Below are positions 47,049 through 60,680 of a stretch of 64,000 nt of DNA, in pieces. The DNA lies in contig OX387603.1 of assembly GCA_947568835.1 (NCBI GenBank), positions 23,894,651-23,958,650 of the forward strand, read 5' to 3'. Made by a program: the position numbers and the translations under genes. The notes below the pieces were generated by a model. The model did no database searches, had not been told where the DNA came from, and saw only the letters and a program-made list of their open reading frames with translations. Numbering within the stretch: position 1 is the first letter of the stretch; each line of letters starts with the position of its first letter. The stretch comes from Protonemura montana (lineage: Eukaryota > Arthropoda > Insecta > Plecoptera > Nemouridae).

Positions 47049-50000
47049 AGCCAGCGAAGACGAGGAGCCGATTGCCAACGGAGGTGGGAAATGACAAACG
47101 ATAAAATCGTGGGTATGCCAGTGCCACTTGGATTCCGATCCGGTGAAAGATACCCGGATTCAAAATTCTTGCGGATATTGTTTTTGGGGTGTTTTTTTTT
47201 TGTTGCAGCTAATTTTAAGTAAAGTATTGCGATTTATCCTAAAATCTATAATATAATATGCACTGTAGATACTTATTTAGGATGTTTGTAGACCGATGAA
47301 AGAAATTAGCATCACTTACATAAAGAGTTGTTAATAGTGATGCATTTTTAAAGCAGCGACCGCTCAATTAAATTTTTACAGCCTGTTTTTCAAATAATAA
47401 TTTTTTTTATCAGATTGTGCATAAGAGGCGAGGGGGGCGAGGGGAGCATACCTTGATAGACGAATTGCAGCATTAATCCGTCGCAAAGTCGTTGTTAATC
47501 ACCGAAAAGCGCCACCAGGATCTGAAACAAGTGAATCTCGGTGAGCATCTCAGCAGACTTGGTGTATATGGTCCCACATAGGTCCCACACTCTCCACCGA
47601 GGCAGGGCAGGCACCGGCGACGACGGCGTCGACCGACTCGAGGAGTAAAAACCAGCCACACAGAATATGTATCGTCACCGTGCCTAACAATGTCATAATA
47701 TCCTGTTTTCAGTCGTCGAAACACCAGTGGCGTCGATTCGCTCTCAGCCCATGCTTAACTTGGATCGAGATTTACCACCACCAAGCAGTTTGGGAACAGA
47801 AATCTTTGCATTTAAAATATCCAGACCAATTTTTACAATTGCTGATTTCTCTGTGAATACAGCCATATAAGAGTATCAATATTTTTTGACAACTTAGGCA
47901 AGGACCACCAGTCGATGCAGGCAGGCGTCAAGTTTTATAATCCACCTGCTAAATGCAGATATTAAAAATATGTCAAATACTATTGAAGAGTTTTTAAAGT
48001 ACATATCTTGACGAACAATGAATGTTATGGAAATTGCAGCTTTATATCAGCTGTAAAAATGTATTTTATTCCTGTTGTCCTTTAAATCTTTATGTATTTA
48101 AAAAACGGGCAGTAAAAATCAATAAAACGCATTTTTTTTCCTTGAACCTATAGGTAATCCCAAATTACGGTTTATTCTGTGAGAGATGATACCATTTCAA
48201 AGCCCTCTAGAGACATTTTTGACAGAGCTAGTGGCAACAAATTCACACAGCGGGCTCCAAATGGCATATTTTATCACGAGCTAGACAATACTTTAAGTTA
48301 GAGCACTGCATCTTGGATTCAGCACAAATATTTCCATCTACCAAGTGATGACAAGCGAGCGCGCCACTGCCCCGCACCAACTTGGCACTGACTTCATCTA
48401 CACGGCCCTCTGTGAGAACCGTTTTTCATCCTCGCCGGTTGGACCATCGCTTGTTTTTACACCATCACTTCTGTACTGCACCTAGAGCGACAGGCCCACG
48501 ATGGTGTACAGTGCTTGTCCAACATAGAAATTCTCAACGCGAGCACCGTGTCTTTGAGAAACAACCTGTAATTATGTCACGTCGGATGCTCGTGGCTCAC
48601 TGGGCTAAGTGCGTACAACGTGCGTCCAATTTGCCAACACCTTAGAAAACACTCGAAAGCAGTGCGTAATTGGGACTAATTACTTGGTTAATGATACGTG
48701 ATGTGGTTATAGATGTGAAAAGGTTTGTCGTCGTTTAAGATTTTGTAGCAATACAGTTTTTTTTTAGTTATATGTTTATTTTTTAAAGTACACGTTTATA
48801 AAACCTAGCCCGTAAAAGAAGATCCTCTGTATGTGTTTCTTTCCACAACTCTTAAATGGAAAACATGGAAGTACCGTCTATCTCAAGCATTAGAAAAAGT
48901 AGCTTACGAATTTGCTATCTGCAAATTTCACCGGTGTGCCACCTGCACCATCCAGTCCAACCCGTGTGTCTGATCGAGGAGCGTCTTCCTATTCACGCAT
49001 TTAAACACAACAATTGCAGCCTCTTGGTCTGCCAACGAGGATCGCGTTCTGCATTTTAAAACATCGGCAATGAAAGGAAATCCACCTGGTATTTTCTCGC
49101 ACGCCATGTGATTGAAGAAACACAAACGAAAGAAAAAGAAACAGAAAACATAGAACGAATGAAATATCAACGAAACGGGTTTATCCGAAATCCACTAGAC
49201 GTCACTCAAAAATAATCATTGAGTTTTTTTTTTTTTTTTTCGATTATCTACGCCTTTTTTTTATAAAATATTCATCGCGCTTTGCTTCTTCACGTCGAAC
49301 AATTAGGCTGTTGCAAAACGTTTCTATGGCCGACTTCGCCATCGTCGTTCAAAACGCTTTGAATCTACAACTTGGAGCGATTTTAACAGGAGCAGTTCTT
49401 TACTGTAAAACATTGAATTTTTGTTAATGTCAACCAAAACATGAACAGACCACGTATACGTATGTGGTCGTTTCGAGCACTGGGTTTACTTCGAAAGAGA
49501 GTATATTGCTAATATTGAAAACAGAAATACTTACACAATATGAATGGGACGAGACTACTTATGCATTGACTTCCAAAAAACGGTTCCAAATATACCCAAA
49601 CAATCTAGGTTAAAATATTTATTAAATAATATACTATTTATACCTACAGATTCGGGCCGAGACAAAATGATAAGAACATTTTTTATTTCGAAGTCGTAAC
49701 TATTGATAAATAAAAATATTAACATTAAATGTGGCAAAACAGTGCATTCATTAAGAGATTGACATTTCCTTCTTCTTTCTGTGTGAACCGAAAGATGTTA
49801 TATAAATCCTTCTAATTGTCCGTAAAATATTGTTAGTCAAAATTGCCCTAAAACGCTGATTGAGAAAGATAAAAAACGGCGTTGACAAAATCAGCCATCC
49901 ATCGCTAGAAGCTTAGATCGTCAAGAAAGAGTTATTGGTCTGCACAGCAACAGAGAACGCTCAAAGCTCCTCAAACATCTCCGTGACAGATCCATTGTCC

Positions 50001-51869
50001 GTCGGACAAAGACCACGCTGTTTCCCAGCCGTCGAAACGCCCTCGCTAATACTCCAGGCCCAGATCGACGCGCTAATGATCTCCGCAGATGACATCTTCG
50101 ACGAAAGCTGACACCGCGAGGACAAAGCTTAGCTGCCCACGGCTTTGTGTAAACCACGCTTGCTTAGGCCCAGCAAATCCTCCGGGTATCGCGTGGAACG
50201 GGGCGGGAATGGGTCGACGGGCCGCACAAAACGTCTCAAAATATTGGGACAAACCGTGGCCGTGCATTCAGCTGTCAACGCCGGCGAAGGGAAGCGCAGA
50301 CGCGCGTGAAATCGCTTCCGGAAATCAGCTTGACCGCGCCCTGGCCGGACCAAGCCATCTAACACGTGACACTTTTGCTGATCTCCGTTTCACCCGAAGG
50401 AGGTAAAATTTGCATCGCCTCTCAGAGGACACGAGGAAAGTATCTTCGAAATGCACAAAGGGTCTTTCGACTACCTCGAGGTTTTGGTTGTGACATTTAA
50501 AACTGAGTCCTGCGCCACAGGATCCTCTAAAGGCAGGTTTCTTCATTTGCTCAACTTTATAATTATTGACTACCAATCATATGCAGTGAAATTAAGTTGC
50601 ATCTCTGAGTTGACCCGGTTTAAACTTAAAGATTTAACCAAATTCTCCAACTCTGGGCTAACCTAACCTAATCTCACGTGTCTCAACTAGCATTGGAGTT
50701 AAAAAAAGTAACAACTGATAAAACCTAAGAGTTGAAATTGAAACTCACAAAAACATCTGAAATTCACTCCACGAGATTGGAAGACACCATAGCAATTGTC
50801 TTGGTAGCTCCACTCATGAGTCGATGAATTGGGTAAATCTGGACCATAGATCATGAAAGTATCCACTCTCCTTTTCAGAGTGAAATAGTGTGTTTTTTCC
50901 TGTGGAAACGCCTAACACGGACCAGACTCCTCCACCACCTGGCAGGTGTGATTCTAGCTGCCAACCCTTCGTCTTTATCGTCACCCTTTCATGCGAATCA
51001 ACCAAATAAATCATTCAATTATTTTACACAAACCGTTTACATCACAAACCCTGCTCTTCAAATGTTTTTCGCCACCAATAAAATACGAGCACGCTTCAGA
51101 TTTGAATAATCTATTCATTGTCACTTGAACGAGATCGTCGCATTGTTGCGGGGAGACTAGTGCTATGCCAACGAGCAAACAAGGCGTTTATCCAGACACG
51201 CATGTGATATGCCTAGGTGTATGCGTAATAGTGCGTCGACAGTGCGTGCACAAGTGTGTTGTCGCTAGTCTTTTGTCCGCCTAGCTCAGATCACGGTCAG
51301 CTGGCTTGTCGCTGGACCGAGATGCTGTGTGCAGTTCACGAACAACCAATGCGCACCTGAGATAATACATGTGATGCATGATCGCGACGCGTCGATTGCA
51401 GCATCTGTCGCGGCTGGGATCAGGAATGCCGTGCTCGGCCATTTGTCAAACGCGGGTTTCCGTCAGGCCGAGACGGTTGGTAATCGAGGGATTTTTGTTT
51501 TTTGTACGGAAATCTTGGAAGTATTGAGGTAAAGTGATTTCTCTTGCGATAAGACGTTCTTCTTAATGGAGTGTCATTATTTTAATACGATGATTGCCGT
51601 GCATCTCTTGCAATGCACCGAGAAAAAGTAATTCTTTGCAACCAATAGAAACTCGAGCTACTCGAGGTGATATTCGCGTAATAACGATATTATTAATTTA
51701 ATGGCGTCTGATAATTCTTGTTTTCGTTCGCCGCTAAGTGACTACCTGGGATTGGCGAATTTTTCCCGAGCGCGTTTCAATAATGTCGTCGCTTTGAAGG
51801 GAAATTACTAATATTATCGAATTAGTGCGACTTGTATATCTCTCAACAGAGAGCAGCGAGCACACAACA

Positions 51870-51898
51870 CCCCCCCCCCCCCCCCCCCCCTCCCCCCC
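51870..51898. repeat. poly-C run (21 C, T, 7 C)
   Basis: Homopolymer C tract, more C5 beyond the following A. G-quadruplex-prone on the minus strand. Confidence 0.9.
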
Positions 51899-52221
51899 AC
51901 CCCCCTCACCAGCGGCCCGTTCAGCGATCGTAGCTTCATAAACCGTAATTTAATAATTAAATAATTATTCAATTACACGCGTGAAAGCCGTTGCAGCAAA
52001 ATATATGCGGTGCAAATCGATTTGGATTACTCTATTCAGAATCATTTCTTGACAGACATGTAAAAATATTAAATTCACTTTGCTTTAATTTCCTATCAAG
52101 TGGCATCCGTGGAATAGTGGCAAGCATCGTTCAAGTCGTGGCTTCCGATAAAGGAAAGACCGAGGACGATACGCCTCCACATCATTGCCGTCTTGAGCTA
52201 CTCTAATGGACAGAGCCTGTG

Positions 52222-52656
52222 ACCGCTTACACGGCGCAAATCGATTCAGGCGATATAATATTTTCGTGAGATCACCGAAGTTTAGCAACACTACGCTGGG
52301 TCAGGTGTTGGGTGGGTGACCAACACACAAATGCCCGGTTGTGTTGGGGAAAAAGTTGACAGGATAAAAGTTAGTACAACAGCTTCATTCGCCTTGCTTG
52401 TTAATCTCTCGACAGCATGGATTTGAGTAAGAAATATATGTTGTACGATTTGTACCATTCTTTGGTTTTCATAGAGTTCTCAGACAGAAGTAGGCTACGC
52501 GACGGCACCGGAATATCTTCTATTTTAGGCTTTGTTAGGATTATTATTCTCAACATCTCTCAGCATTAGATCATCACCCAACAGCATTATACTAGAGCCA
52601 TAGGGTTGTCGAAGCAATGCGTCGTGAAACACCACAAATCAACCAATCTAATTCGT
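52222..52656 (+). repeat. 5S-rRNA-derived SINE (SINE3-like), near full length
   Basis: The head at about 52269-52346 aligns to the 3' two-thirds of 5S rRNA: GATCACCGAAGTTTAGCAAC (box A), then GGGTGGGTGACC (intermediate/C box) and a TTGTGTTGGG end. A ~250-bp body follows with CTTGTTAATCTCTCGACAGC, and the tail is AATGCGTCGTGAAACACCAC plus AAATCAACCAATC. 5S genes have internal RNA polymerase III promoters, which is how SINE3 elements are transcribed; they rely on a LINE for movement. This copy is diverged and not a 5S gene, since it lacks a clean 5' part and terminator. Confidence 0.8.
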
Positions 52657-53464
52657 AGCACCAAACAAGGAATAATATATTGAATCAATCGCGTCTCTCT
52701 CAAATATTTCACCTCGGACTCAACAAAATTTCCAAAAACTATACGAATTTTAACTAGCTAATTTTTTACTTTTTAGTATTCATCCAAATTTACCCTGCCC
52801 TTGATTGCACCACAAATTAACCACAATATGCAGCAATCCATCACACAACCCTTGCCCCATTGCACACATAGATTCTCTCCTCCATCCACACATACACACA
52901 AGTCTGGTTGGCTAATCGAATCGCCCTTAGCAATGGTGATTACCATGTACCCAGCATGCAGCCAGCCAGGCTAGGTCCACACCGCTCTCCATGTGTATTA
53001 TTCAGCATGCAGGTAGGCCTAAGCACATTACTACCAAGCTGACATAAGCCTTCCACCACACAGCCCCGCGTGCTTTGCTTAGTGGGAGGTTTCAGGGTGG
53101 CCTAGGAAAACAGAATTTGGTTACTAGATGGTTCACTTGATTACCACCGCGTCGTGGGGGTGGTGTGGGGGGGTTGGCGGGGTTGGCTTTTCATCGGGGA
53201 GCTCACAGTGTTTTGCTAGGAGATTACAATTCGTCGCCGGATGCTCTCAGCCGGCAGCTTACGTCGGGTATTATCGTCACGGCGTCTATATCGAGGCGAG
53301 GCGTCGCGACGTCGAATGTGGGAACGACGCCATGTGATACAGACGCCGCGGCGGAGATTGGGACGTCGCGGAAATTAGACATTTTGAGGCCCTCTTTTTG
53401 GGGTAGGGTGATATACGTAATGAACACTCATGTTTCATTTAGTAAAGACATGATGGTGCATTAG

Positions 53465-53812
53465 ATTGATTTTTGTGTTTAACGACGCACGGTTTTGACA
53501 ATTAACCCAATGGTCCTGGTCTACTGGTCCAAGGATTTTGATGAGACTAAAATACACTAGAAAGGAGGAGGGAAAACCTGGAGCCAGAACTCTTGCGTTC
53601 CTTCCGAAAGACAGTACAACTCGAACAACAGGATTCCTCAAGTACAAGGCTGTATAAAGGTAATTGAAAGGCAAGGTAAATGAAGTTTTTAACCTAACTT
53701 TCATCCATCTAACCTCTCTCCCGAACCGAACTGGCCGTGTGCATGATGGCCATTCATCCAAAACCTGACCCAGCGCAGTGTTGCTTAACAACGTTAATCT
53801 TACAAACACCGA
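53465..53812 (-). repeat. 5S-derived SINE copy, reverse orientation
   Basis: On the minus strand the head reads GTTGTTAAGCAACACTGCGC and CTGGGTCAGG (5S box A region), then GGATGAATGGCCA. The body has ACCTTGCCTTTCAATTACC and TGTTGTTCGAGTTGTACTGTC, and the tail is ACCGTGCGTCGTTAAACAC followed by AAAAATCAATC. Same order as the 52.2 and 57.7 kb copies. Confidence 0.8.
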
Positions 53813-54000
53813 GGTTTTTTAACGCGTCAAACCGATCGGTGAAAAAGAACTGCATGGTTCTGCGCTGCTAGTGATTAGTGAATGGCACTGAGATATTTAG
53901 GTTTTGTTCGATGTATCTTCGAGGACTGGTGGAAAGAATGCTTGTCGGGGGTAGGGACGCAGAAATTGGGGAGAAAGTTTAATTGCATTGTCTTGCAATT

Positions 54001-54087
54001 GTAAGATTGCCTGATTACAGAACATCATCAATGATGTTGTATCAATGATGTATCAATGATGTAAGATTGCCTGATCATCAATGAGGG
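54001..54087. repeat. local duplication and ATCAATGATGT triplet repeat
   Basis: GTAAGATTGCCTGAT occurs at 54001-54015 and again at 54061-54075. Between them ATCAATGATGT occurs three times (54027, 54041, 54052). A short tandem/segmental slippage product. Confidence 0.85.
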
Positions 54088-55082
54088 TACCAGATAAAAT
54101 TATCGTTCTGTCGTAATTAAGAAAAAAAAAAGATTATTAATTAACTTCAACGTTAATGATGTTAGTTTTTTTTTGTGCCGGGCAGAAATTCAGGCGACCG
54201 GAAATACAGAGAGCGCGCGCGCGACAAAGAATTTAATGACGTGTAGGTACGGGAGGAGAAAAAAAAAACAATCAGGAAGTCTTAACTCTAATTAAAATCT
54301 CAAGATTCGGAGAACAATTCCGGACGAACATTGTCTCGTGTATTAATCTATCTGCGAAGGCCCACCACCAGAGGGCATTACACCAGGATTCCTTGAAACT
54401 CATTGTTTGTCATTTTTTCAAAAATTTAAACTAATTCGATAAAAATTAAAATTCATGCTGCCGCGCTATTTATACATGTTCGGAGGCCCCCTCCCCCCCC
54501 CCCTTTTTATAATGAAATTATGCGCGTTACAAAAATGAAGTTGTTAACAGCGAGACGGGGGAGAGAGTCGAAAGTTAAGACAATGTTTAGGGAAGTAAGA
54601 GGGTGCTGTTATGACATGGACTTCCTGTCAAGTTCAGATTGGGACGGAGAGGTTGGTGGGAAGGAGACGATGCGAAGATGACAGCTCAATGAAATCCAAT
54701 ACGCCGTATGCCCCGCAATCAGCTGTCATCATTCGGAAGCTGCCCGGCTCGATCTCCCAAATTATTCCTGTTTGGTCAATAGCTGATAGACCAACCAATT
54801 GAACACAAGATGACCAAAAGTGACCCTGCACACAGCGAGAAACATTGGGACTCTCGTCAAACTGAAGTAGCTTCGATCGAGTGCTAAGTAACACAATAGT
54901 CGACCACATTTATAGACACATGGAGGAAAGGATAGTTTAAAAGCAGCAGCGTTTTAAGCGGGAAAACAAACAAGCCGTCAGTCGTCCACGTCAGCTACCC
55001 ACGTCAGCGTCCCGTCGTGGGGGACGCCGTCTTGAGCGGGACGGGGACGTCACGTCCAAGTCTGATGGTGATTGGAAAATCT

Positions 55083-55115
55083 TGGCCGGCTAGCGCCATC
55101 TGTGGTGACACTCGC
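55083..55115 (-). repeat. fragment of GATGGCGCTAGC dispersed repeat
   Basis: The minus strand carries CAGATGGCGCTAGCCGGCC, matching the core of the 6.7 kb copy; GTGTCACCA precedes it. Only about 30 bases align. Confidence 0.4.
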
Positions 55116-55517
55116 TAAAAATTAGGAACGCTCTGAACTAAATAGGGGACAGTAACGAAGCACCGTTGGTTCTCTCATAAATTTCGGTTTCTTTTAACTG
55201 AAATATTGCTCATCTCAAATCTGTTTCTGATTAGATGTCGCTTCTAGTCCACTATTGAAAGAGAAGGTTTCACATTTCAATCCATAAACAAAACCATGCT
55301 CAAAACGCAATGCATTAATTTAAAATCGGTTTTTTGTGACTTAAGTCGATATTTATCACTCATAAAAAAAGGTGTTGACATTTTCCATCAATTCCAGCAT
55401 ACTCTCCTCTTGTTCAAAACACATTGAATAACGTGGTCATAAAACACAAAATCGTTTAGAAAACGGGTCCCGGCCCTCCCGAGTACCCCACCTCGTCTCT
55501 GGCCGTTAACATTCACA

Positions 55518-55550
55518 CGTCGTCGTCGTCGTCGTCGTCGTCGTAGTCGT
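55518..55550. repeat. (CGT)n microsatellite
   Basis: Nine perfect CGT units, then AGTCGT. The longest of several GAC/GTC-class tracts in the window. Confidence 0.9.
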
Positions 55551-57721
55551 ATGCAAAGAGCGTCATCAGCGGAGTCAGCAGTCGGCATGCGGCGCTAACT
55601 GGCCGCGAATCGGCGCCCTGCACTTAGTTCCGCCAGGCCGAGATTTAAAATGAGTCTTCGCACCCTTCTCCAGCATGTGCCATACGTTGAGCAAATAACA
55701 CCTCGTGAAGGGGATGCGGGAGGGGGATGCAGGGCGGAAAATTGGCCTCGGAAAAGCCGAGGGTGTTTTAGCTAGCCTGGAATGTTTCACAACTCCGTGT
55801 CGATCGCACAGCTTTTCTGCAGTCGAATTTGCATGGGAAGAATTTGAGGTGTTTGAAAAATGGTTGCCAGAACTATGAAAAATATATAGCAATGACAAAT
55901 GCGCCTGTTTGGGTGGCTGTCCTGGGGGGCGATTCTGTAACTTTTTTGTCACTGGAATGGAATGGAATGAAATGAGAAATCTTAGTTTGTTCCGTTTTTA
56001 GCATACGAACGTAACGATTGCCAGATTCCATTTCCTGCAATCTCCTGCAATCCTAAGACAATTTAGAACTTTGTTTTGAAATCCTACACGGCCGTATGGA
56101 TTTCAGACGAAACTGCATACGAACGTATTGAGATGTTGGAAAAATACCTTCAAACCCACGATTCGGCTCCCAAACTTTCGGTCAAGTAAATAATCAACAT
56201 GGAGTCTTCTTGCTCTAATTTAGAAGCTACTAATCTGTCAACTTACATCCGTGTCGTACGGAAGCTAGAATTTCCTTCCCACAAAATATCTTGTGACAAT
56301 TAATATCTTGTCATACTTTTATTTCGTGCAGAAAACACATTTTCTAGTCTTGGATCAGCTCGGGACATAAATATTTCTTTCACGAATTTACAAGCAGATT
56401 TCCAAAACCACGATATCGTCGCCAAGCCACGGCGTCAGTCCACCACGACGCCGACGCCAAGCACTGATGCCTTATGTAAACATGATCTGCCCGCTTAATT
56501 GGGCGTCGCAATCAATGATGCAGATCGCCCTCCGCCGCTGCACGCGAGAGGGGTGCAGCCAGGCGTCGGTCAGGGGTAGGCAAGCCACGGCGTCGGCGTA
56601 CATTTTACCGTCATAGCCAGTGGGCAGGATTACGCAGGTCGCTGGATCCATCTAATTTCGCTTAAATTACAAAGGTGATTTATTGAATTTTTAAGCACTA
56701 CCTAAATTGAGAGGAAATTCTGCACGCAGAACGGAATGAAAATTCGCTCCTGTCTGGATATAGATTCATGTTTAGCACTGGTAGGTAATATTTGATGGTA
56801 TAGTTCTTTTACCTTTTTGCCATTTCGTTCAATAATACTAACAGTGATATTGCTCGCTTTCCGACACTATTTTTTTCTTATATAGGGTGTAACTGGAAGA
56901 CATATTTTTTTTGTTAAGTAAGGAACAGAAAATTAAAACCAAAGCCTTCCTCCAAAAAATGCAAAGCCAAAATTGCATGAAAACTTTGCAAGAAATGTGA
57001 TAATCTCGAATTTAGCCATTTCTCGACTGTTTTTGACAGTTTCAAGCTACCAACCCAACTTTCCCACAGCCCCCTGTTTTGCAACCCCTGCTCGCTCGCC
57101 GCACACGACCTCCCGTTTAGCATGCCAAACGAGCTCCAATCAACGCGAGCCCGATGCGAGAAGATGGCCTTTTTGCAGATTGTCGCCGTCTCCGTCGGTC
57201 GGCGCCCATGCCTCGGCGTCGTCGACGTCGTTGTTTGAACAGCGAGCCCCGTATCGCATCGACGGCCCGGCATCGAGCGCGCATGAATAAAACATGCCGC
57301 GAGAGCGGGGCGTTTATTCGCGCTAGCTTCTGTCGGATCAAGTTAATGTCACTGGATAGGGAAATTTGGCGCCCAGCGTCGCGCTGCCGGCGCTGCCGAC
57401 GCTGCCAAGGAGAGAGCGCTGGCGACGACGGTGTGATGTTGGAAATGAGACACGGAAGTGTGATTCTATTGAGACGCTAAGTAGGTCTTAGTTTTAGCGA
57501 CGAACCGAGATGTACACCACACTATTGTCGTTTGTCATTTGAGTTGCAGCTTAGCTGTCGTATTGTTTGGGACTTTTTGGCGATACCCGAACTCCAAGAG
57601 TTTTTCTGGAACGTTCGTTAAGTCATGATCTGGTTGAGAAGGGGGATTTAGGGAGTGCGAATGAGACGTTAGTGTTTCCGATTTCAAAGACAACCCAAGC
57701 ATACCCTGAACAAACCGTATC

Positions 57722-58106
57722 AATTATTGATGTTGATGTTGAGTTAAACGACGCACTCTTTTGACTGTAGGACCAAATAGCGTAGGTATATGACTGAGTA
57801 ATTATACGGATGATGATGTACCAAGCTTTGCCAATAAGGGATGATGATGGGACACCCGGCGCCGGCACGAAGCTCACTCATTTTGAAGAGCACCAAGGGG
57901 ACCGTCGGCTTTCTTCCAGAGGACGACACAACTCGAACCACTGGATTACTCCACCAACCATGCTGTTCGAGAGGTTAATAAGCAAGGCAAGTGAACATGT
58001 TGGACTGACTTTTATCCCTCCAGCCTCTCTCAAACAGTAATCTATCGACAGCTGACCCAGCGCAGGGTTGCTTAACCTCGATGATCTCATTAGAGCAGGT
58101 ATACGT
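57722..58106 (-). repeat. 5S-derived SINE copy, reverse orientation
   Basis: The minus strand starts with GAGATCATCGAGGTTAAGCA then ACCCTGCGCTGGGTCAG (5S box A region), has CTTGCTTATTAACCTCTCG and CCAGTGGTTCGAGTTGTG in the body, and ends GAGTGCGTCGTTTAACTC. Close in arrangement to the 52.2 and 53.5 kb copies. Confidence 0.8.
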
Positions 58107-59326
58107 TTTCTGCTGCTATCATAAAGTTCATGGCCGCCTCTTCCACCACAACTATCAACCAACAGTAGTTAAAACCAATCAATAACTATCTTGCTCTAGC
58201 GACTATTTATTTTTGTGAGCGATGCATGATTACAACAGCCTCCATGCACACAAACCGATCTCTATGACTGCCACCCGCTCAAAGTTGTATAGAAAAACGG
58301 CATGGTCCGTTCCCTGCGTATTAGTGTCCATCGATTCGGTTGCCGGCGGGCGGCGTCGTGGAGAGCTGATCCCGTCGCCGACCTGTCATCTCCCGACCAA
58401 CGCCGTGCCCTCTAATTGGTCCGACGCCTTTGTTTCCCGTTTGGGTCGACGCTGTGCTGGGTTATTAGCTCGGACGTCAGCCACGGGTTGGGGTGTCTTG
58501 CCCTCGATCGACACGATCTTCCGTCAATCAAGTTAGGGAACATTGTTAGGGAACCGGTGGACCAGAAGGAGGTACTCAGATTTATAGGGAGAAAAAAGCA
58601 ACAGTGGTCAGTGGGCCAATAAATCGAAGGAAATTGATCAAACTTTGACGAGCTCTGTGTGCTTTTCCAGCTTCACGATGTATCTATTTTATCGGAGCAA
58701 AGCGGGGCCGCACTACCAATCCCAAAATGTAAAACAATTTATATCTTTGTTATATTTTTTCGAAGCTTATCAGAAAGACCCAATTTGGAGTCGAAAGTAT
58801 CTCTTTGATAAATTTTGTGCAATGATAAACTATGTATAGGTATACATTGCAGAAAATTACAAGAGCCTCGAGTCGAGCAACCAGCCTTTGGGAAATTATA
58901 TGTCAGTCCATTTTCCCACAGACAACAAGACAATTGAGCATCGTCAGGCGTGCTCACTACCGGGCAGATCAAGTCCACAGCACGGCACGGCCCGGTGAGA
59001 ACCTCGCCGTGTCTGCAGAGCGGAGAGCACCAGGGCCTGGCGCGTACGAGACAAAAAGTGTCGTGACTCGCCAACAATCGGGGGCAGGCACTGCACACCA
59101 ACACTCCCGGCCGAATCGCGGCCATTGTCCAACAATCAACCGTCTAGGTGGATAGATTAACAGATTGTTGTTCATAAAATAACAATAATACACAAATAAA
59201 GAGACCGAAAAACACATTCCTATATGGCATACCTATACCTTATATAAAATAGAGTTATATCTTCACAATGCTACAGAGCTAGAGTGCTATAATACATGGA
59301 GAGAAAAGCAAGAATCAAACAACGAA

Positions 59327-59365
59327 GGAGAGAAGAGAGAGAGAGATGGAGAGAGAAAAAAAAAC
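59327..59365 (+). repeat. (GA)n-rich tract, GAF/Trl-like sites
   Basis: AGAGAGAGAGAGA-type run with a second GGAGAGAG. Such GAGA tracts bind GAGA factor in flies and are frequent in Polycomb/Trithorax elements, but are also simple microsatellites. Confidence 0.6.
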
Positions 59366-60680
59366 GTGAAATTTACTTTTCTGCTGAGTCAAGGTTCGTC
59401 TAATTTGATGGGATTAACTGGTATTGAATACTCTTCTTTATTTCATCAGGCGGGAATAAAAAGAGTTGATGACATCAGAATGCAGTGTTGGGGCTACCGG
59501 TTGAATCGATCCGTGCGCAGCCCCTTTGATCCGCTGGCATCCCAACAACACACATCTTCATCTTCAGCTGTCACGACTTGCCAGGCGTACCACTTCGCAC
59601 GCCTACCAACCTTTATTGACTCGACTGTCGGGCAATTGATTTCTATGCCCGGCCACGTTGATGAAACCTCGAGACAACAAAAACGAAATCGGTGTTTTTT
59701 TTCCCACTCACGCTTGCGCCGTCGATGCGTTCCGAGAACGCTCTTTTGTGCCCAATTAAGGGCTATTATTAAAATGGTTCGTCTAATTTGGGTAGTCATA
59801 TCATTGCGCGTATGGAAGACCATGGATTCTTCTACACACAGACACAACTATAGATGGGATAAAGAGAGAACTACCTAGATGTCATTACTGCATGATTGAC
59901 TTCGAAGGCCTTGTTAATGCCGTCCGGAAGAAGAGCAGCAAATTATGATTGATCACAATTTAAATATGTGCCGGATCATTTTTTAAATACACACACACCA
60001 ACCCGATGCTGGCTAACGCGCTGGGACGCTGGCCAACGCGTCGCGGCTTCCACACTAATGAGACGTCGTTAAACGAGTAAGGACTGAATGTTGTTCTATT
60101 TTTTTTAAAATAATAAAAACATTCTGTCCATGCCTTTTCGTCGCTTATGTATACAGGGGTCCGCCAAGTTATTTATCATTTCAGAGTGCGACACATGAAA
60201 AAAAAAAAACGTTGGTGGACACAAAACGCACGACACTTTTCCCCGAATCATTGTCCGCGATTAATTGTCCACGCGGCGACAGCAGCGCGCTTGGTGGCAG
60301 GATTCCAGCGCGGACGTTCGGCGGGTGCTCAAAGAGTCGGTTGAAGTGGCGGACGGACGGACACCATGGGGAGAAGATGAAGCTGTCACAATAGTGGGGA
60401 CTGCGGTTTCATTGAATCTCCTGGCCCAGCGTTCACGGCAAACGCCGAGCCATCAGCCAATGGGTAATGATCGACTCACGAGCCACGAAGGGGTATTTCA
60501 ATCAACCTTTTCAAATAGATAATGTAGCCACTTGAAAGATATAATAATTATTTTGTATATTGAATATAAAGGATTTGCTAGATATTAATAATAGAAAAAA
60601 ATAACGATGATAAATACGATCTGGCTTATTAAACTGTTGGTTGGTTCTTTTGAAACTTGTTCTTTGACATGCTTGGGTTG

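Larger units (their letters stand above)
46042..52221. other. intergenic, no gene recognised
   Basis: Further TGCA words at 46232-46266, a CAT/TCA trinucleotide tract at 47015-47048, a 17-base T run at 49224-49240 and a 21-base C run at 51870-51890. A CpG-rich patch at 49960-50400 has overlapping frames on both strands. No protein family, tRNA or other RNA gene seen. Confidence 0.45.
54090..57720. other. intergenic, nothing firmly recognised
   Basis: Contains a C-rich tract at 54487-54503, a fragment of the GATGGCGCTAGC repeat at 55083-55115 (minus), a pure (CGT)n run at 55518-55550 and a CpG-rich patch at 57110-57440. No gene recognised. Confidence 0.45.

Noticed and set aside
50659-50673. 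CTAACCTAACCTAATC, like the insect telomere repeat (TTAGG)n
   Set aside because: Only two units; no array.
52222-52346. A functional 5S rRNA gene
   Set aside because: The 5' third is poorly conserved, several internal bases differ, there is no T-run terminator, and the sequence continues into the SINE body shared with other copies.
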